A stretch of DNA of 44,917 nt from Folioceros fuciformis (Eukaryota > Anthocerotophyta > Anthocerotopsida > Anthocerotales): contig JBNGIO010005642.1 in assembly GCA_049999805.1 (NCBI GenBank), positions 1 through 44,917 on the forward strand, read 5' to 3'. Below are positions 1 through 9,555 of the stretch, piece after piece. Both the position numbers and the translations under genes were made by a program. Every line of letters begins with the position of its first letter. Within the stretch, counting starts at the first letter, position 1. Under the pieces are notes generated by a model that was not told where the DNA came from, ran no database searches, and saw only the letters and a list, made by a program, of their open reading frames with translations.

Positions 1-248
1 CGATTCCTCCCGCCGCAGCGTCGGTGTGGGTGCCCTATGCGCCTCCTCCCGGTTGCCTGCGCCCTTTCCCTCCAGCCGCGAAGCGCTGGGTCTCGGCCCC
101 AATCGACAACCATCTATGTCGGTTGACACCTCTTGATTGCCTCGCTCCTTCGCCTTGCAATCCTTGCAATCCTGACCCATTTTTTTGAAGATGACCCTGT
201 ACCAGCCTGATCACCTGGATTAGCGTCTTCTTCACAAAGCAGGTCAGC

Positions 249-3200
249 ATGGCCACAGGAACAGGCGGAGGAGGAGGAACAGGAGGAAGTGCAGTAGGTG
301 GTGGCGGAGGGGGAGGAGGTGTAGTCGCCCTCACGCTCCCTGCCGTACCTGTGATTCCTCAGCCATCCTACTCTGTTGAGTTCAAGGAGCGGGATCGATT
401 TAATGGGATGAAATTCGAAGGTTGGAAGGTGCGCATGACAGCTGCCCTGCAAGCGAGACACGTTTGGGGAGTTGTTAGTGGCACGCTTAAGGAACCTCCA
501 CAATCTGCCACACAGGAGGAAAAGGACAAATGGGCAAACCTGAATTATGTCGCTCGCGCCGTCTTAATTAGCGGACTGGATGAGACACTGCTTGCAGACG
601 TTGCCTTCCTCACCAAGGCTGACGAGATTTGGACTCTCCTAACTCAGACTTATGAAGCCAAAAATATTCTTACCATGTGTGCCGTTCGAGGAGAGCTCTT
701 CTCTCTGCGTCTTAAGGAGGGTGAAAAGGTGTCCCCTTTTGTCATCCGTTTTCGCCAACTTCGTGCCCAACTCATCAACTTGGGTTCTCAATTCCCGGAG
801 CTTGATGCAGTTAGTCAGTTGTTGACGAGTCTGCCCCCCAGCTATCAGACTTTCGTCTCCAGCTACGGTGCCACAGTTCGCGCTGCTGATGCTGCTCGGG
901 CCGCAGGTCAGCCTACCAACATCAACCTGGCTGATGTTTTTGGCGCCTTGCTACAGGAAGAACAAAGCAGGGCTACTTCTACTTTACATGGTGGACGAAC
1001 CAGGACAGACAAGGTCCTTTTGACTCAAGTAAAGCAAAACCGGAGGAAACCTACCTCGAGTGGAGGTGCAGGTTCTTCGAAGACCATTTCTGTGAAACGT
1101 ACTGGCGCCTGTAACTGGTGTGGTATACAGGGCCACTGGGAGAGAGAATGTCGGAAGAAAAAATCTGGCGAGCCTCGTAAAGCTGAGAAGCCTTTGAAAC
1201 AGGCTGAGGCACACTTGGCTGCCAAGGATCGGCTTTCTCAGTCGATCACAAGTAAACCACCTGTCGTCATGACAGTCTGTCTTGTGTCTTCTGCACATCC
1301 TTCCCCACAGTGCTGGTATTTAGATTCAGGAGCTACATCTCATATTTGCAAAGATAAGTCCCTGATCAGCAATTTTCAGTCATCTACCACTTCAGATAAA
1401 GTGCTTTTGGGTGATGAACTTACCCGTACAGGTCTGCAGATAGAAGGCTCTGGGTCCTGTCGCTTTATGTTGCATGATGGTTCCATCCTTCACTTGGATA
1501 ACGTCCTGTACGTGCCCCGCATGGCTAAACATCTGCTTTCTGTTAGCCAACTTATGTCCTTACGCACTTTCGATCTGCTCTTCACTTCTTCACGCTGTGA
1601 GCTTATGAAGAGAGGGGAGAGAGGTCAGGTAGTTGCTACAGGACACTTAGTGCACGATTTATATCAACTTGATTTAAAAGCCATACCTGTGGACACTGCC
1701 AATGTCACTCTGTCCACCCAAGCTGCTCAAGCCAGTCTCTGGCACGCACGTCTAGGACATGCCAATCGGGATAAGCTCATCAAGATGTCCAACCTAACCT
1801 GTTACAGGGAACCACTGCCCAAATGTTTCAAGGACTTGCCTTTGTGCGATGCTTGTGTGATAGCAAAGCAAAAGGAAGTGCCCTTTCCCAAACAGACAGC
1901 ATATAGAGCTTCTCAGATTCTGGACCTCGTGCACGCAGACATCTCTGGGAAGATTCACATACCTTCTCTAGGTGGTGCCTTGTATTATCTTACACTCACG
2001 GATGACTTCAGTAGGTATTCATGGACCTACCCGATGCGTTTGAAGTCAGACACCTTTGCTTTCTTCCAGGAATGGCTGCAGATGGTTCAGAAACAAACAG
2101 GTCGCCAGCTGAAGTGCTTGCGTTCAGATAATGGTACAGAATTTACACATGGCAACTTCAACCAGTTTCTTCTTGACCGAGGGATTGTCCGTCAGCTCAT
2201 AGTCCCTTATACCCAGCAGCAGAATGGCGTTGCTGAGCGCCGCAACCAGACCCTGTTAGGCATGACGCGCAGCATGCTGGAATGGTCAGGTCTCAGCAAA
2301 GCATTCTGGGCAGAAGCAGTGGTGACTGCGACTTACATCCTTAATCGTCTCTTGACAAGTGCTGTGGATGGCAAAACACCTTATGAGGTTATATGGCAAA
2401 GGAAGCGGAGTTTACTTCATCTTCGAGTATTTGGCTCTCCTGCTTATGCATATATCCCTGCTGAAAAGCGAAGAAAGTTAGATGCACGGGCTAAACCCCT
2501 GCTGTTTGTTGGGTATGGTGAAGAAGCGAAAGCTTACAAGTTGTATGATTCACTCACCCAGTCAGCACAATTCGCTAGGAGTGTTACCTTTCGAGAACTC
2601 ATCAGTCCTGCCAAACCTTATTTTGAATCAACACTTTCTGTACCAGCGAATCTTACAGATGCAGATGCCAGTGCAGAAGAGGACCTGTCTGAGTTCCCCC
2701 AGGATGATTTTATTGATGTCAGCTCAGTGGTCCAACGAGTTGTTTTGCCTGACCCTGGTCTCTTGCAATTTCCAGTGGCACAACCCGTTGCTCCTGCTGC
2801 TGCTGCCGGTGTCCCTGACGTTATTCCTGCCACCGACACTGGCTCCGTTGCAGCAGATCAAGCGAATCCAGCTTCTGCAGGAGACGTGTCAATTCCCGGG
2901 TCAGCAGATTTGCAGGATGTTGCTTCTCATCACTCAGACGACTCAGCTGACAGTGATCTTTTACCAGAACTTGCTGTGACTGATGATGATGATGTACCCC
3001 TTCCTGCTCCTCCGCCTGAACACCGGTACCCCACTCATGAGAGAGTGCCCCCTGCTCACTGGAAGGAGCCTCCGTATCAGTCTGTGGACTATCGGCGTCC
3101 TAGGGCTGGCATGTCTCTCAAGACTAATAACTCTGAGTTTCCTTTTCTCAAGCCTGAGCCCCGCACTTACACTGAAGCTGTTACTGGCCCAGACAAAGCA

Positions 3201-4736
3201 CACTGGATTCCATCCATCAAGGATGAGTATGACTCGCTTATCAAGAATGGTACCTGGGATCTCTGTCCTCTACCTGTTGGCCGCAAAACTGTCAGTTGTA
3301 AGTGGGTTTTCAAGCATAAACTGAATGAAAAAGGGGAGATTGCTAGATACAAATCCCGTCTTGTGGCTCGGGGTTTTACTCAGATTCCCGGTGTTGACTT
3401 TCAAGAAACCTTCAATCCTGTCGTCAAAACCCAGTCCATCAGAATGATACTTGCCCTCGCCGCTGCCAATGCTTGGGACTTGCAACAGATGGACGTGTGT
3501 ACCGCCTTTCTGTACGGTGAGCTTGACGAGGACATCTATATGCAGCAACCTGAAGGTTTTATTGCTCCAGACCATCCTACCTGGGTGTGCCGTTTAAAGA
3601 AGACCATTTACGGTCTTAAGCAATCCGCCCGGGAATGGTACAAAACCATCGACAAGTATTTGCAGTCCATTGGTTTCGTGCAGAACCCTGGTGATGCCAA
3701 CGTGTATATATATACCAAAGGAGGTCATCTCGTCATACTGGCCTTGTACGTTGATGACGCTATTCTGGCATCAAACAACTCTGAGTTACTTGCCTGGGTC
3801 AAGGGCATGCTGCACCAACAGTTTGACATGAAGGACATCGGCCCTCTAACCTTTGTTCTTGGGGTTCAACTTGTCCGCAACTTGGAGGATCAGACTCTCA
3901 TGCTTCACCAAAGCAAATATATTGCCGAAACTCTCTGCCGTTTTCACCTTGATTCTGCCAAGCCCGTTTCCACCCCTGGTGTTCCAGGTCTCAAGCTTTC
4001 TGCTGATGACTGTCCACAAGATGATCATGAGCGCCAGGCTATGTCTCAGTTTCCATATCGTCACGCTGTTGGCTGTCTGAATTACATCAGCTGTTGGACC
4101 CGCCCTGATATTCAATACGGTGTTAGCTCGGTTTCCCAGTTCCTTGACAATCCTGGCCAAGTTCACTGGGCAGCCGTCAAGCGTATCTTGCGCTATCTTA
4201 AAGGCACAATGAATCACGGCTTATGCTTCAGGGGGCGAGATACAACACCTACCGTGTGTGGTTATGCCGATGCTGATTGGGCAACAAACCCTGACGCCAG
4301 ACGAAGCATATCAGCCTACTGTTTCATTCTCTCAAATGCTGTTGTTCACTGGAGCTCAAAGAAGCAGGCTTCCGTTTCTCTGTCCTCTACTGAGGCAGAG
4401 TACAAAGCCCTAACTGAAGCTGCCAAAGAAGCAATTTGGGAGCGTGCCTTCCTGCAGGGTCTTGGTTTTCCACAGCTGAAGCCCACTCTTATCCACTGCG
4501 ACAATGTTTCCACTATCAGTATGACAGCAAACCCGCGTTTCCATGCCCGAACAAAGCACATCGAGGTGCAGCATCATTTTATTCGTCAACAAGTGGAACA
4601 GAAGGTGGTGCGACTTCAGCATGTCTCAACATATTACAACACTGCAGACTTGTTGACCAAGTACCTGCCCGCGAGTAAACATTATCAATTCATGGAGGCG
4701 ATGGGTGTTGCACCATGTTCTCCGTCTCAATCCTGA
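249..4736 (+). CDS. copia gag-pol polyprotein, 1495 aa, uninterrupted
   Basis: A single frame encodes all copia domains in the order that defines Ty1/copia. The N-terminus is a glycine-rich stretch, followed by a Gag region and a CCHC zinc knuckle (C288 onward, CNWCGIQGHWEREC). The aspartic protease has DSGATSH (D359). A GAG-pre-integrase HARLGH box precedes the integrase core with D564, D627 and E663; exactly 35 residues separate the last two, as in DD35E. Reverse transcriptase has YVDD at 1167-1170, and RNase H has DADWA near 1341 and ADLLTKYLP near the C-terminus. No stop or frameshift interrupts it and all listed catalytic residues are present, so it looks recent and may be functional. 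The first ATG after the leader was taken as the start. The product makes the particle, matures it, reverse-transcribes and integrates the element. Confidence 0.95.
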   Translation: MATGTGGGGGTGGSAVGGGGGGGGVVALTLPAVPVIPQPSYSVEFKERDRFNGMKFEGWKVRMTAALQARHVWGVVSGTLKEPPQSATQEEKDKWANLNYVARAVLISGLDETLLADVAFLTKADEIWTLLTQTYEAKNILTMCAVRGELFSLRLKEGEKVSPFVIRFRQLRAQLINLGSQFPELDAVSQLLTSLPPSYQTFVSSYGATVRAADAARAAGQPTNINLADVFGALLQEEQSRATSTLHGGRTRTDKVLLTQVKQNRRKPTSSGGAGSSKTISVKRTGACNWCGIQGHWERECRKKKSGEPRKAEKPLKQAEAHLAAKDRLSQSITSKPPVVMTVCLVSSAHPSPQCWYLDSGATSHICKDKSLISNFQSSTTSDKVLLGDELTRTGLQIEGSGSCRFMLHDGSILHLDNVLYVPRMAKHLLSVSQLMSLRTFDLLFTSSRCELMKRGERGQVVATGHLVHDLYQLDLKAIPVDTANVTLSTQAAQASLWHARLGHANRDKLIKMSNLTCYREPLPKCFKDLPLCDACVIAKQKEVPFPKQTAYRASQILDLVHADISGKIHIPSLGGALYYLTLTDDFSRYSWTYPMRLKSDTFAFFQEWLQMVQKQTGRQLKCLRSDNGTEFTHGNFNQFLLDRGIVRQLIVPYTQQQNGVAERRNQTLLGMTRSMLEWSGLSKAFWAEAVVTATYILNRLLTSAVDGKTPYEVIWQRKRSLLHLRVFGSPAYAYIPAEKRRKLDARAKPLLFVGYGEEAKAYKLYDSLTQSAQFARSVTFRELISPAKPYFESTLSVPANLTDADASAEEDLSEFPQDDFIDVSSVVQRVVLPDPGLLQFPVAQPVAPAAAAGVPDVIPATDTGSVAADQANPASAGDVSIPGSADLQDVASHHSDDSADSDLLPELAVTDDDDVPLPAPPPEHRYPTHERVPPAHWKEPPYQSVDYRRPRAGMSLKTNNSEFPFLKPEPRTYTEAVTGPDKAHWIPSIKDEYDSLIKNGTWDLCPLPVGRKTVSCKWVFKHKLNEKGEIARYKSRLVARGFTQIPGVDFQETFNPVVKTQSIRMILALAAANAWDLQQMDVCTAFLYGELDEDIYMQQPEGFIAPDHPTWVCRLKKTIYGLKQSAREWYKTIDKYLQSIGFVQNPGDANVYIYTKGGHLVILALYVDDAILASNNSELLAWVKGMLHQQFDMKDIGPLTFVLGVQLVRNLEDQTLMLHQSKYIAETLCRFHLDSAKPVSTPGVPGLKLSADDCPQDDHERQAMSQFPYRHAVGCLNYISCWTRPDIQYGVSSVSQFLDNPGQVHWAAVKRILRYLKGTMNHGLCFRGRDTTPTVCGYADADWATNPDARRSISAYCFILSNAVVHWSSKKQASVSLSSTEAEYKALTEAAKEAIWERAFLQGLGFPQLKPTLIHCDNVSTISMTANPRFHARTKHIEVQHHFIRQQVEQKVVRLQHVSTYYNTADLLTKYLPASKHYQFMEAMGVAPCSPSQS

Positions 4737-5176
4737 CATATCCAAGCCACAGCTGATGCGGATGAAGCTCCACAGTCCAGTCCTAATCGCATACTGCAGC
4801 TTATGGTGCCTATGGTCACTTTTCAGGCAGAAGTGGACAGGCGCCTGCTCTTTTCAGTTGCTCTGCCAGCACCTTTTCTTCAGTCAGTTGCTGGCGCCTT
4901 TCAGGCACTCTCTTCGCCGAAAATGCAATCCACAGTCAACACTCCCAGCTTGCGAGACGCCATGTCTGGTCCGTCGTTATTTCACTCCAGCTGCTTATAG
5001 GCAGCTGATAGGTGGTGCGGCCCGCTCTCTTTCTGCGCCTTCTCTGTTGTTCTCTTATGTGTTGATACAGGAGGGACACAGCAATCACGATTGCACAGAC
5101 TGCGAGACTCAGGCTGAAGAATCCCGTCATGGCTGCAACTTCGCCACGCTAACAGTGCGCTCCGTTTAAGGGGGCG
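4737..5176 (+). other. spacer between pol stop and polypurine tract, with an overlapping open frame
   Basis: About 440 bp separate the gag-pol stop from the LTR. In a different + frame, 4705-5169 is open for 154 codons, overlapping the end of pol and stopping just before the polypurine tract. The conceptual product is Cys/Ser/Leu-rich and I recognise no domain in it. It may be chance or an element-specific extra frame. Confidence 0.35.
5168..5176 (+). other. polypurine tract of the copia element
   Basis: AAGGGGGCG lies immediately before the LTR TG. This is the usual position and composition of the plus-strand primer in copia elements. Confidence 0.6.
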
Positions 5177-5375
5177 TGTTTGAAGTAAAACCCCTCGTTA
5201 GGGTTACATACATATAAACGTAGCTTATGTTAGCTAGTTAGGATTATGAGAGATTAATGAACAGTCGTGACTCTTGATATATTGTATATAAGACACATCA
5301 GGTTCTAAAATTATATACTTTGCTTTTGGCAATTGTGTGTATATGTGGTAATACACGCAATTCAATTTATGAACA
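5177..5375 (+). repeat. 3' LTR of the nested copia element, about 199 bp
   Basis: It starts TGTTTGAAG after the polypurine tract and ends TTATGAACA, giving TGTT/AACA terminal inverted repeats. A TATATAAG box lies at 5285-5292. The right end is fixed by resumption of the interrupted gag of the host element. An end at 5364 (TTCA) was considered but has poorer terminal symmetry and would leave unexplained bases. Confidence 0.7.
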
Positions 5376-6063
5376 CTTTCTGATGTGACCCTTCTTGTGA
5401 CAATGGTAACACTCAACATTGTTACGACTACGAGATTTGCTACGGGAAGAACTTCGCTCCTTGTACTTCCCCTTTGAAGTGGACCTTCCTCTCACCATGA
5501 GGGCATTAGAACCTTTCGAAGGTTCCATATTCTTCCTGTTCACCTCCTCTGTTAACAGGCTACCTTCTACATTTACAACGGTAAGACCATTGGCAGGAGC
5601 GGAATTACTCAGAGCCGTACGGAAGGTGTCCCAGCTCTCTGGTAATGTGACCAACAGAAACATAGCTCTCACGGAATCTGGGAACGAGATACCGATGATC
5701 GGACATCCTCGTCCCTTCCTTCATCTTCAAGTCCACCAGTTGTTTCAACCAATACACATGAGAAGCCGCACTTTGCTTCTCATACAAGTCACACAGCTTC
5801 TGCCATAGCTCGAAACTTGTGGTCTTGTCTTTCACGTTGAAGTAGACCGACTTCGACACTGTTAGCATGATGGTAGACCTAGCAAGCTCATCTAGATCCT
5901 GCCACTCATCCTGAGTCATGCTAACAGGTTTCATTCCTAGCAGCTTGATGGGCTTGATCTGCTTCTTTTGTACTAGAACATTATACACTTGTTCTTTCCA
6001 GAACGGGAAGTTAGTACTATCTAACTTCTCGATATTGAACATGACGTTTTCTGAGGACGTCAT
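5376..6063 (-). pseudogene. copia gag fragment, frameshifted and truncated by insertion
   Basis: The minus strand from the ATG at 6063 encodes a typical copia Gag N-terminus (LDSTNFPFWKEQVYNVL, then ELWQKLCDLYEKQSAASH). Near 5697 the reading must change frame to continue with SFPDSVRAMFLLVTLPESW, and the segment normally found between these blocks is missing. A small out-of-frame deletion is therefore likely. The second frame continues through a basic Arg/Ser stretch to an incomplete CCHC knuckle (CYHCHKKGHIRK), cut by the LTR of the nested element. Such Gag proteins bind RNA and form the particle. Confidence 0.85.
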
Positions 6064-6588
6064 GCTTCAAAATCGATCCAAATCAACCAAAAAGCTAGTT
6101 TGAAATTGGTCGAAATGAAATGTAGATTCTACAGGTTACCCTCACAACTTCTTCCGAATCGTATGTCCACAACTTGGGCCTCTGTCGCTCATAACAGGAA
6201 TGTCCTCCTACGTCTGATCGAGATCCTGACTTCCTCTGCCGAGGTCAATACGGTGCCCAGACTCTCGCTCCCGGCGTCTGCGATTTGTTCACTTTCCGGT
6301 GCTCGTCAATCGGGTCCTCGCTTCACTGGCACGCTCGTTTCGCGCGTCACGGGCGCCCACATGGTGCCCGGTGGCGCCTGCGTGGCGCCCTGATGGCGCC
6401 CATTGGAGCCCGCGTGGCGCCTGGGTAGCGCCGCGTGGTGCCCAAGTCGCGCCTACGTGGCGCCCAAGTGGCTCTCACATGGCGCCTAGGTGGCGCCTGC
6501 ATGGCGTCGAGGTGGCGCCTGCGTCGCGCCCCTCCCCCTCCTAGATGGCCATCTTCATGGTCTTGCTCCACAACCTGCTCCACACCCT
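6064..6588 (-). other. untranslated leader of the older copia element, with a GGCGCC-rich array
   Basis: No coding signal is seen between the primer site and the gag ATG. About 6350-6530 is strikingly repetitive: nine perfect GGCGCC hexamers, mostly preceded by GT or AT, in about 190 bp. The remainder is unique sequence. Confidence 0.6.
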
Positions 6589-6600
6589 GCTCTGATACCA
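6589..6600 (-). other. primer-binding site for initiator tRNA-Met
   Basis: The minus strand reads TGGTATCAGAGC two bases inside the LTR. This is complementary over 12 nt to the 3' end of plant initiator tRNA-Met including its added CCA, and to the tRNA gene at 10053-10124. Confidence 0.9.
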
Positions 6601-6602
6601 CT

Positions 6603-6906
6603 TGTAGGACCACTAGAGGAGCATGGTGGAGGAGAGGAGAAGAGGAGGCAGAGAGGAGAGGAGAAAAAGAGGTCACATTGGGAGTGGTTGGCAAGGGAGC
6701 TCAAGGGGGTATTTATACCCTCTAGAAGAGCTCCCTAGGAAGCTTCACAAGAAGCTTCCTACAGATTAGCTTAAGCTAATCTAAACTAATGATACTTAAC
6801 TAGACACTAATCTTAGACTAAACACATTAGTCTAAGCACATTAACTAGACACTAATCTTAGACTAAACACATTAGCCTAAGCACATTGGGCTTTAATAAC
6901 CCTACA
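6603..6906 (-). repeat. 5' LTR of the older copia element, 304 bp
   Basis: On the minus strand it starts TGTAGGGTT and ends GTCCTACA, giving 6-bp terminal inverted repeats TGTAGG/CCTACA, and abuts a primer site. A TATAAATA box lies within 6707-6720, placing U3 at the high-coordinate side. U3 contains two 45-bp direct repeats (6796-6840 and 6841-6885) that differ at one base. Confidence 0.88.
6796..6885. repeat. 2 x 45-bp tandem repeat in LTR U3
   Basis: Units 6796-6840 and 6841-6885 both begin TTAACTAGACACTAATC and differ by a single T/C change near the end. The position upstream of the LTR TATA box suggests a duplicated promoter element; that role is inference. Confidence 0.9.
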
Positions 6907-7340
6907 CCAGATACTTACAAAAGAGTCTGGCGATCTACGCCCCACTGGCTACTGCCCTCAACTCTATCTGACAAGCTTGCTCTTCAAGCCCTCTATAGTT
7001 ATGCCTCAAGGCTAGACTTCTCACTGTCTGCCTCTTTGTGTATCAGTGTATCACAGTATATCCTTAAGACCCTAACACTGGCCTATTTATACTCCACATC
7101 TAAGCCACTGCTAAAACTGGGAATGATACACACCACTAATCCTAGAATACTAGTGGTCATTATAGCTCCATCCTTCTTAGGAGGTTTTGCCTGGAACACA
7201 CATTTTGTTTCCAAAGGCAGCAAGAAGCATACTTGCTTCTTCATCAAGACAGATCTAGATTTAGCTTTCACCTTTCTACTTTTAACTTTCACCTTGTTTC
7301 ACTTATGCCACCTTATGTCATTACTCCTAGGCTGGTAGAT
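6907..7340 (-). repeat. possible LTR remnant (minus strand) flanking the older copia element
   Basis: AT-rich sequence with a minus-strand TATAAATAGG box at 7082-7091 followed by a transcription-start-like stretch. The layout resembles a U3-R-U5 LTR. No partner LTR or primer site could be paired with it, so the call is tentative. No coding sequence is seen. Confidence 0.25.
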
Positions 7341-8661
7341 GAAGTCCCAATGTCCACGGAATGACCCAAGGGTGCTGAAGACCACGGAGTATCTGGCAAG
7401 TTGGATCCTTGCGGGCTAGAAATCTCTGCTTGTGATATACGGCGAAGACGAAAAGCAAGGTCCACCAAGTCCCCAATGGCGCGTTGGAGCTGATCCCAAA
7501 GTTGCGAGGCAAAGTTGGTGGGAGGTGGAGAAATCAATTGCTTGGCGGGAGAGATGGGCTTGATCTTCACATATGGGGGGTGTTCATAGCCAGTAGCAGG
7601 TGTCAAGCTCCCAAGGGACAAGTCCAAGTGTGAAAGGTACCAGGTGGAACCGGTGCCCGAAAAAGCGGGATTCACACCGATTGAGTGTGAAAGGGGGTGA
7701 AAAATGTCGAAGTGACAAGTTTATTTGTCGCTTCGATTTGGGGGTGCCCCTTCAGCGTGGGCGCTCCCCTAGCAAAAGTGTGCAATGTCTCAGCGCAGCG
7801 GTGCGCTCAACCTGCAGCCTATGGATCAATTGAGGGGCATGCACAGGGACGAATGCTGGAACAATGAGCATGGGCGCCTCTTCTTGCTGCGTGCCACGTC
7901 CGGATTTAATGAGTGGCAAGCTGGAATTGGCCGGGGATTGCCCCAGCAACTGCAAATCTGCACCTCCCCCCAAATCCCCCTCAATTTCCCATGGAATCTG
8001 GTTAGCTCTGACAGCATCGAACAAGGAATGAGCAGCAAGGGGAAGATTATCAGTGGGGAGAGGCACAAGGCTGAGGGAGCACCCGAGGAGCAAGTCGTCC
8101 TCAGAAAACCCGTGAACAAAGCAGTCCTCCCTAGGGCTCCGATTGGGACTGTAGGTGCAGTGGCGAGGGGCGCGCCAGAGCTCCCATGGCTGTAAAGTTT
8201 CCCTGAAGGCTTGGGAGAGAGAGCGGAGTAGGTGAGCGGCACAAATTCCACCAGGAATTGCTGGCACATATCATGTCCTCCTCCTGGAGTGACGGTAAGC
8301 AAAGGCGGCAATTAGAAGGCAGGCACAGGGGTGCTGTGACCTAGGCAGGCCTGCCTTCAAGCGTAGGGAGGGCCTGTAGCCAGATTTATGCATCCTCGCC
8401 ATAGATTGCAGGGTGGTGGCCGCGAAATTTGTTGAGTAGCCCGCGTTGGAAGTGAGTGAAGGAGGAAGGGAGAGGCACGACGCCTCTCCCGTTAATGCTT
8501 TTTAATGTCATTAGGAGTCCTGACTGTTGATATCTCCACAATTGCAGATATTAAACAAGTCGAGACCTCCATGGAACTTCGGGGTTAAGCACCTCAGGGC
8601 CCAAATGAGGGGCATGCCCGAGTGCATGATCTAGTTTTATTTTTCGACCAACGTTATTTGT
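7341..8661 (-). mobile_element. internal region of a third minus-strand LTR element, no recognisable proteins
   Basis: This stretch lies directly inside the primer site at 8662-8673 and should therefore carry gag-pol if the element were autonomous. Minus-strand frames of 171 codons (7752-8267) and 120 codons (7313-7675) are open, but neither shows a zinc knuckle, DSG, integrase or reverse transcriptase motif. It may be a non-autonomous element or highly decayed sequence. The distal end was not found. Confidence 0.4.
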
Positions 8662-8673
8662 GCTCTGATACCA
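8662..8673 (-). other. second initiator tRNA-Met primer-binding site
   Basis: The minus strand reads TGGTATCAGAGC, identical over 12 nt to the site at 6589-6600. It is followed on the minus strand by leader-like non-coding sequence. Confidence 0.75.
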
Positions 8674-8682
8674 TATAGGAAT

Positions 8683-8850
8683 TGTATGTATTAGGATGGT
8701 TAGGAAAGATAATAATATCTAGGTGTAAGCATACGAGCTTGTATAGGTGCTAGGGTGAAGGGGTGTGTCCCTTCACCTGTCCATCCCTAATATCTAGAAT
8801 GCTGATCATCCATATTCTAATATCCTCTTATAAGATTCGGGATTGTTACA
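8683..8850 (-). repeat. probable 5' LTR of the third element
   Basis: On the minus strand the segment begins TGTAACAATCCC and can end at CATACA, close to the primer site, giving TGTA/TACA ends. A TTATAAGAGG box lies near its start. If the LTR runs up to the primer site it would end CCTATA at 8674, an imperfect terminus, so the inner boundary is uncertain by about 9 bp. Confidence 0.5.
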
Positions 8851-9555
8851 CATTGTGCCACACTCTCTCCTTGCGCGCCCGCGTGTCCGCCTGCCCCCTC
8901 GCCTCGTCCGCTCGCCCCCTCGCCCGCCTGTGTGTAAGCTTGTTTCGGAGCGCGAAAGATTGTACAGAGAAAGCTCCTTCCGGGGCGCAATTCGGCGAGG
9001 ACAAAAGATTGTCGAAGACTGTCCAGAGAGGGGAAGAGGAAAGATTTTTCAAGACTGTCAAGAGCGGAGTGGGGAGGAGAAGGAGGAGCAGTTCAGGTAG
9101 GGAGGATTGCCTCTATTGTTTGGTTTGAATAGTCAGTTGCACTAGTGGTAGCGGTAGCCTGGATCTGACACCTGATTGGCTTGGATTTATATTTTGCAAT
9201 GCACAGCGACGTCCTAGTAAAGTCGACATGGTCTCCTCCCACGTTGGGATGATGACCAAAATGTAAGCATAGAGGAGTAGCTTTGGTTTGTGCCATTGTA
9301 TGGTAGTATGCTGCTCCTGTTCACGTTGTGTAGGGGGGTCACAGGTATCTCAGAAAAAGGCAGCTCTTAACCTCAACCTCTACCAATCTGCATCTCTTGA
9401 TTGCTCCGGATTTGTTCAAGTTGCAGGACGTTTCCAATATGTGAGATTCACAATACACGATGCAACTCGTTTCCACTAAGTGAGGAAGGACAAGACTTCA
9501 GGATAGCCAAACAGGATAGAAGAGGAAGAGGATAGCCAAACACCCCGTTGTATAC
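8851..9555. other. intergenic, no gene recognised
   Basis: About 700 bp with a C-rich stretch near 8875-8930 and an AG-rich stretch near 8990-9100. Short frames here show no family resemblance. I see no RNA gene or mobile-element motif. Confidence 0.5.

Larger units (their letters stand above)
1..5375 (+). mobile_element. Ty1/copia LTR retrotransposon, coding-intact; 5' LTR lies outside the window
   Basis: The window opens inside the untranslated leader of a copia element. A long gag-pol frame follows, then a purine-rich tract at 5168-5176 and a 3' LTR at about 5177-5375. The LTR begins TGTT and ends AACA, as copia LTRs do, and carries a TATATAAG box at 5285-5292. No sequence matching this LTR, and no initiator tRNA primer site, occurs in 1-248, so both must lie left of the window. 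The right boundary is set where the gag reading of an older minus-strand element resumes at 5376, so this element is nested in that one. CTTTC at 5376-5380 is the predicted target duplication, which cannot be checked without the left end. Confidence 0.9.
5376..6906 (-). mobile_element. 5' part of an older minus-strand copia element, interrupted by the nested element
   Basis: Read on the minus strand the order is 5' LTR (6906 down to 6603), a two-base spacer, an initiator tRNA-Met primer site (6600-6589), a leader of about 525 bp, and a gag fragment (6063-5376). The fragment stops in the zinc knuckle exactly where the + strand element begins. The rest of the element should lie left of the window, beyond the inserted element. 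Its gag is frameshifted, so this copy is dead. Confidence 0.85.

Noticed and set aside
2482-2979. 165-codon second frame inside the copia polyprotein
   Set aside because: It lies in the variable linker between integrase and reverse transcriptase and has no recognisable motif; treated as a shadow frame.
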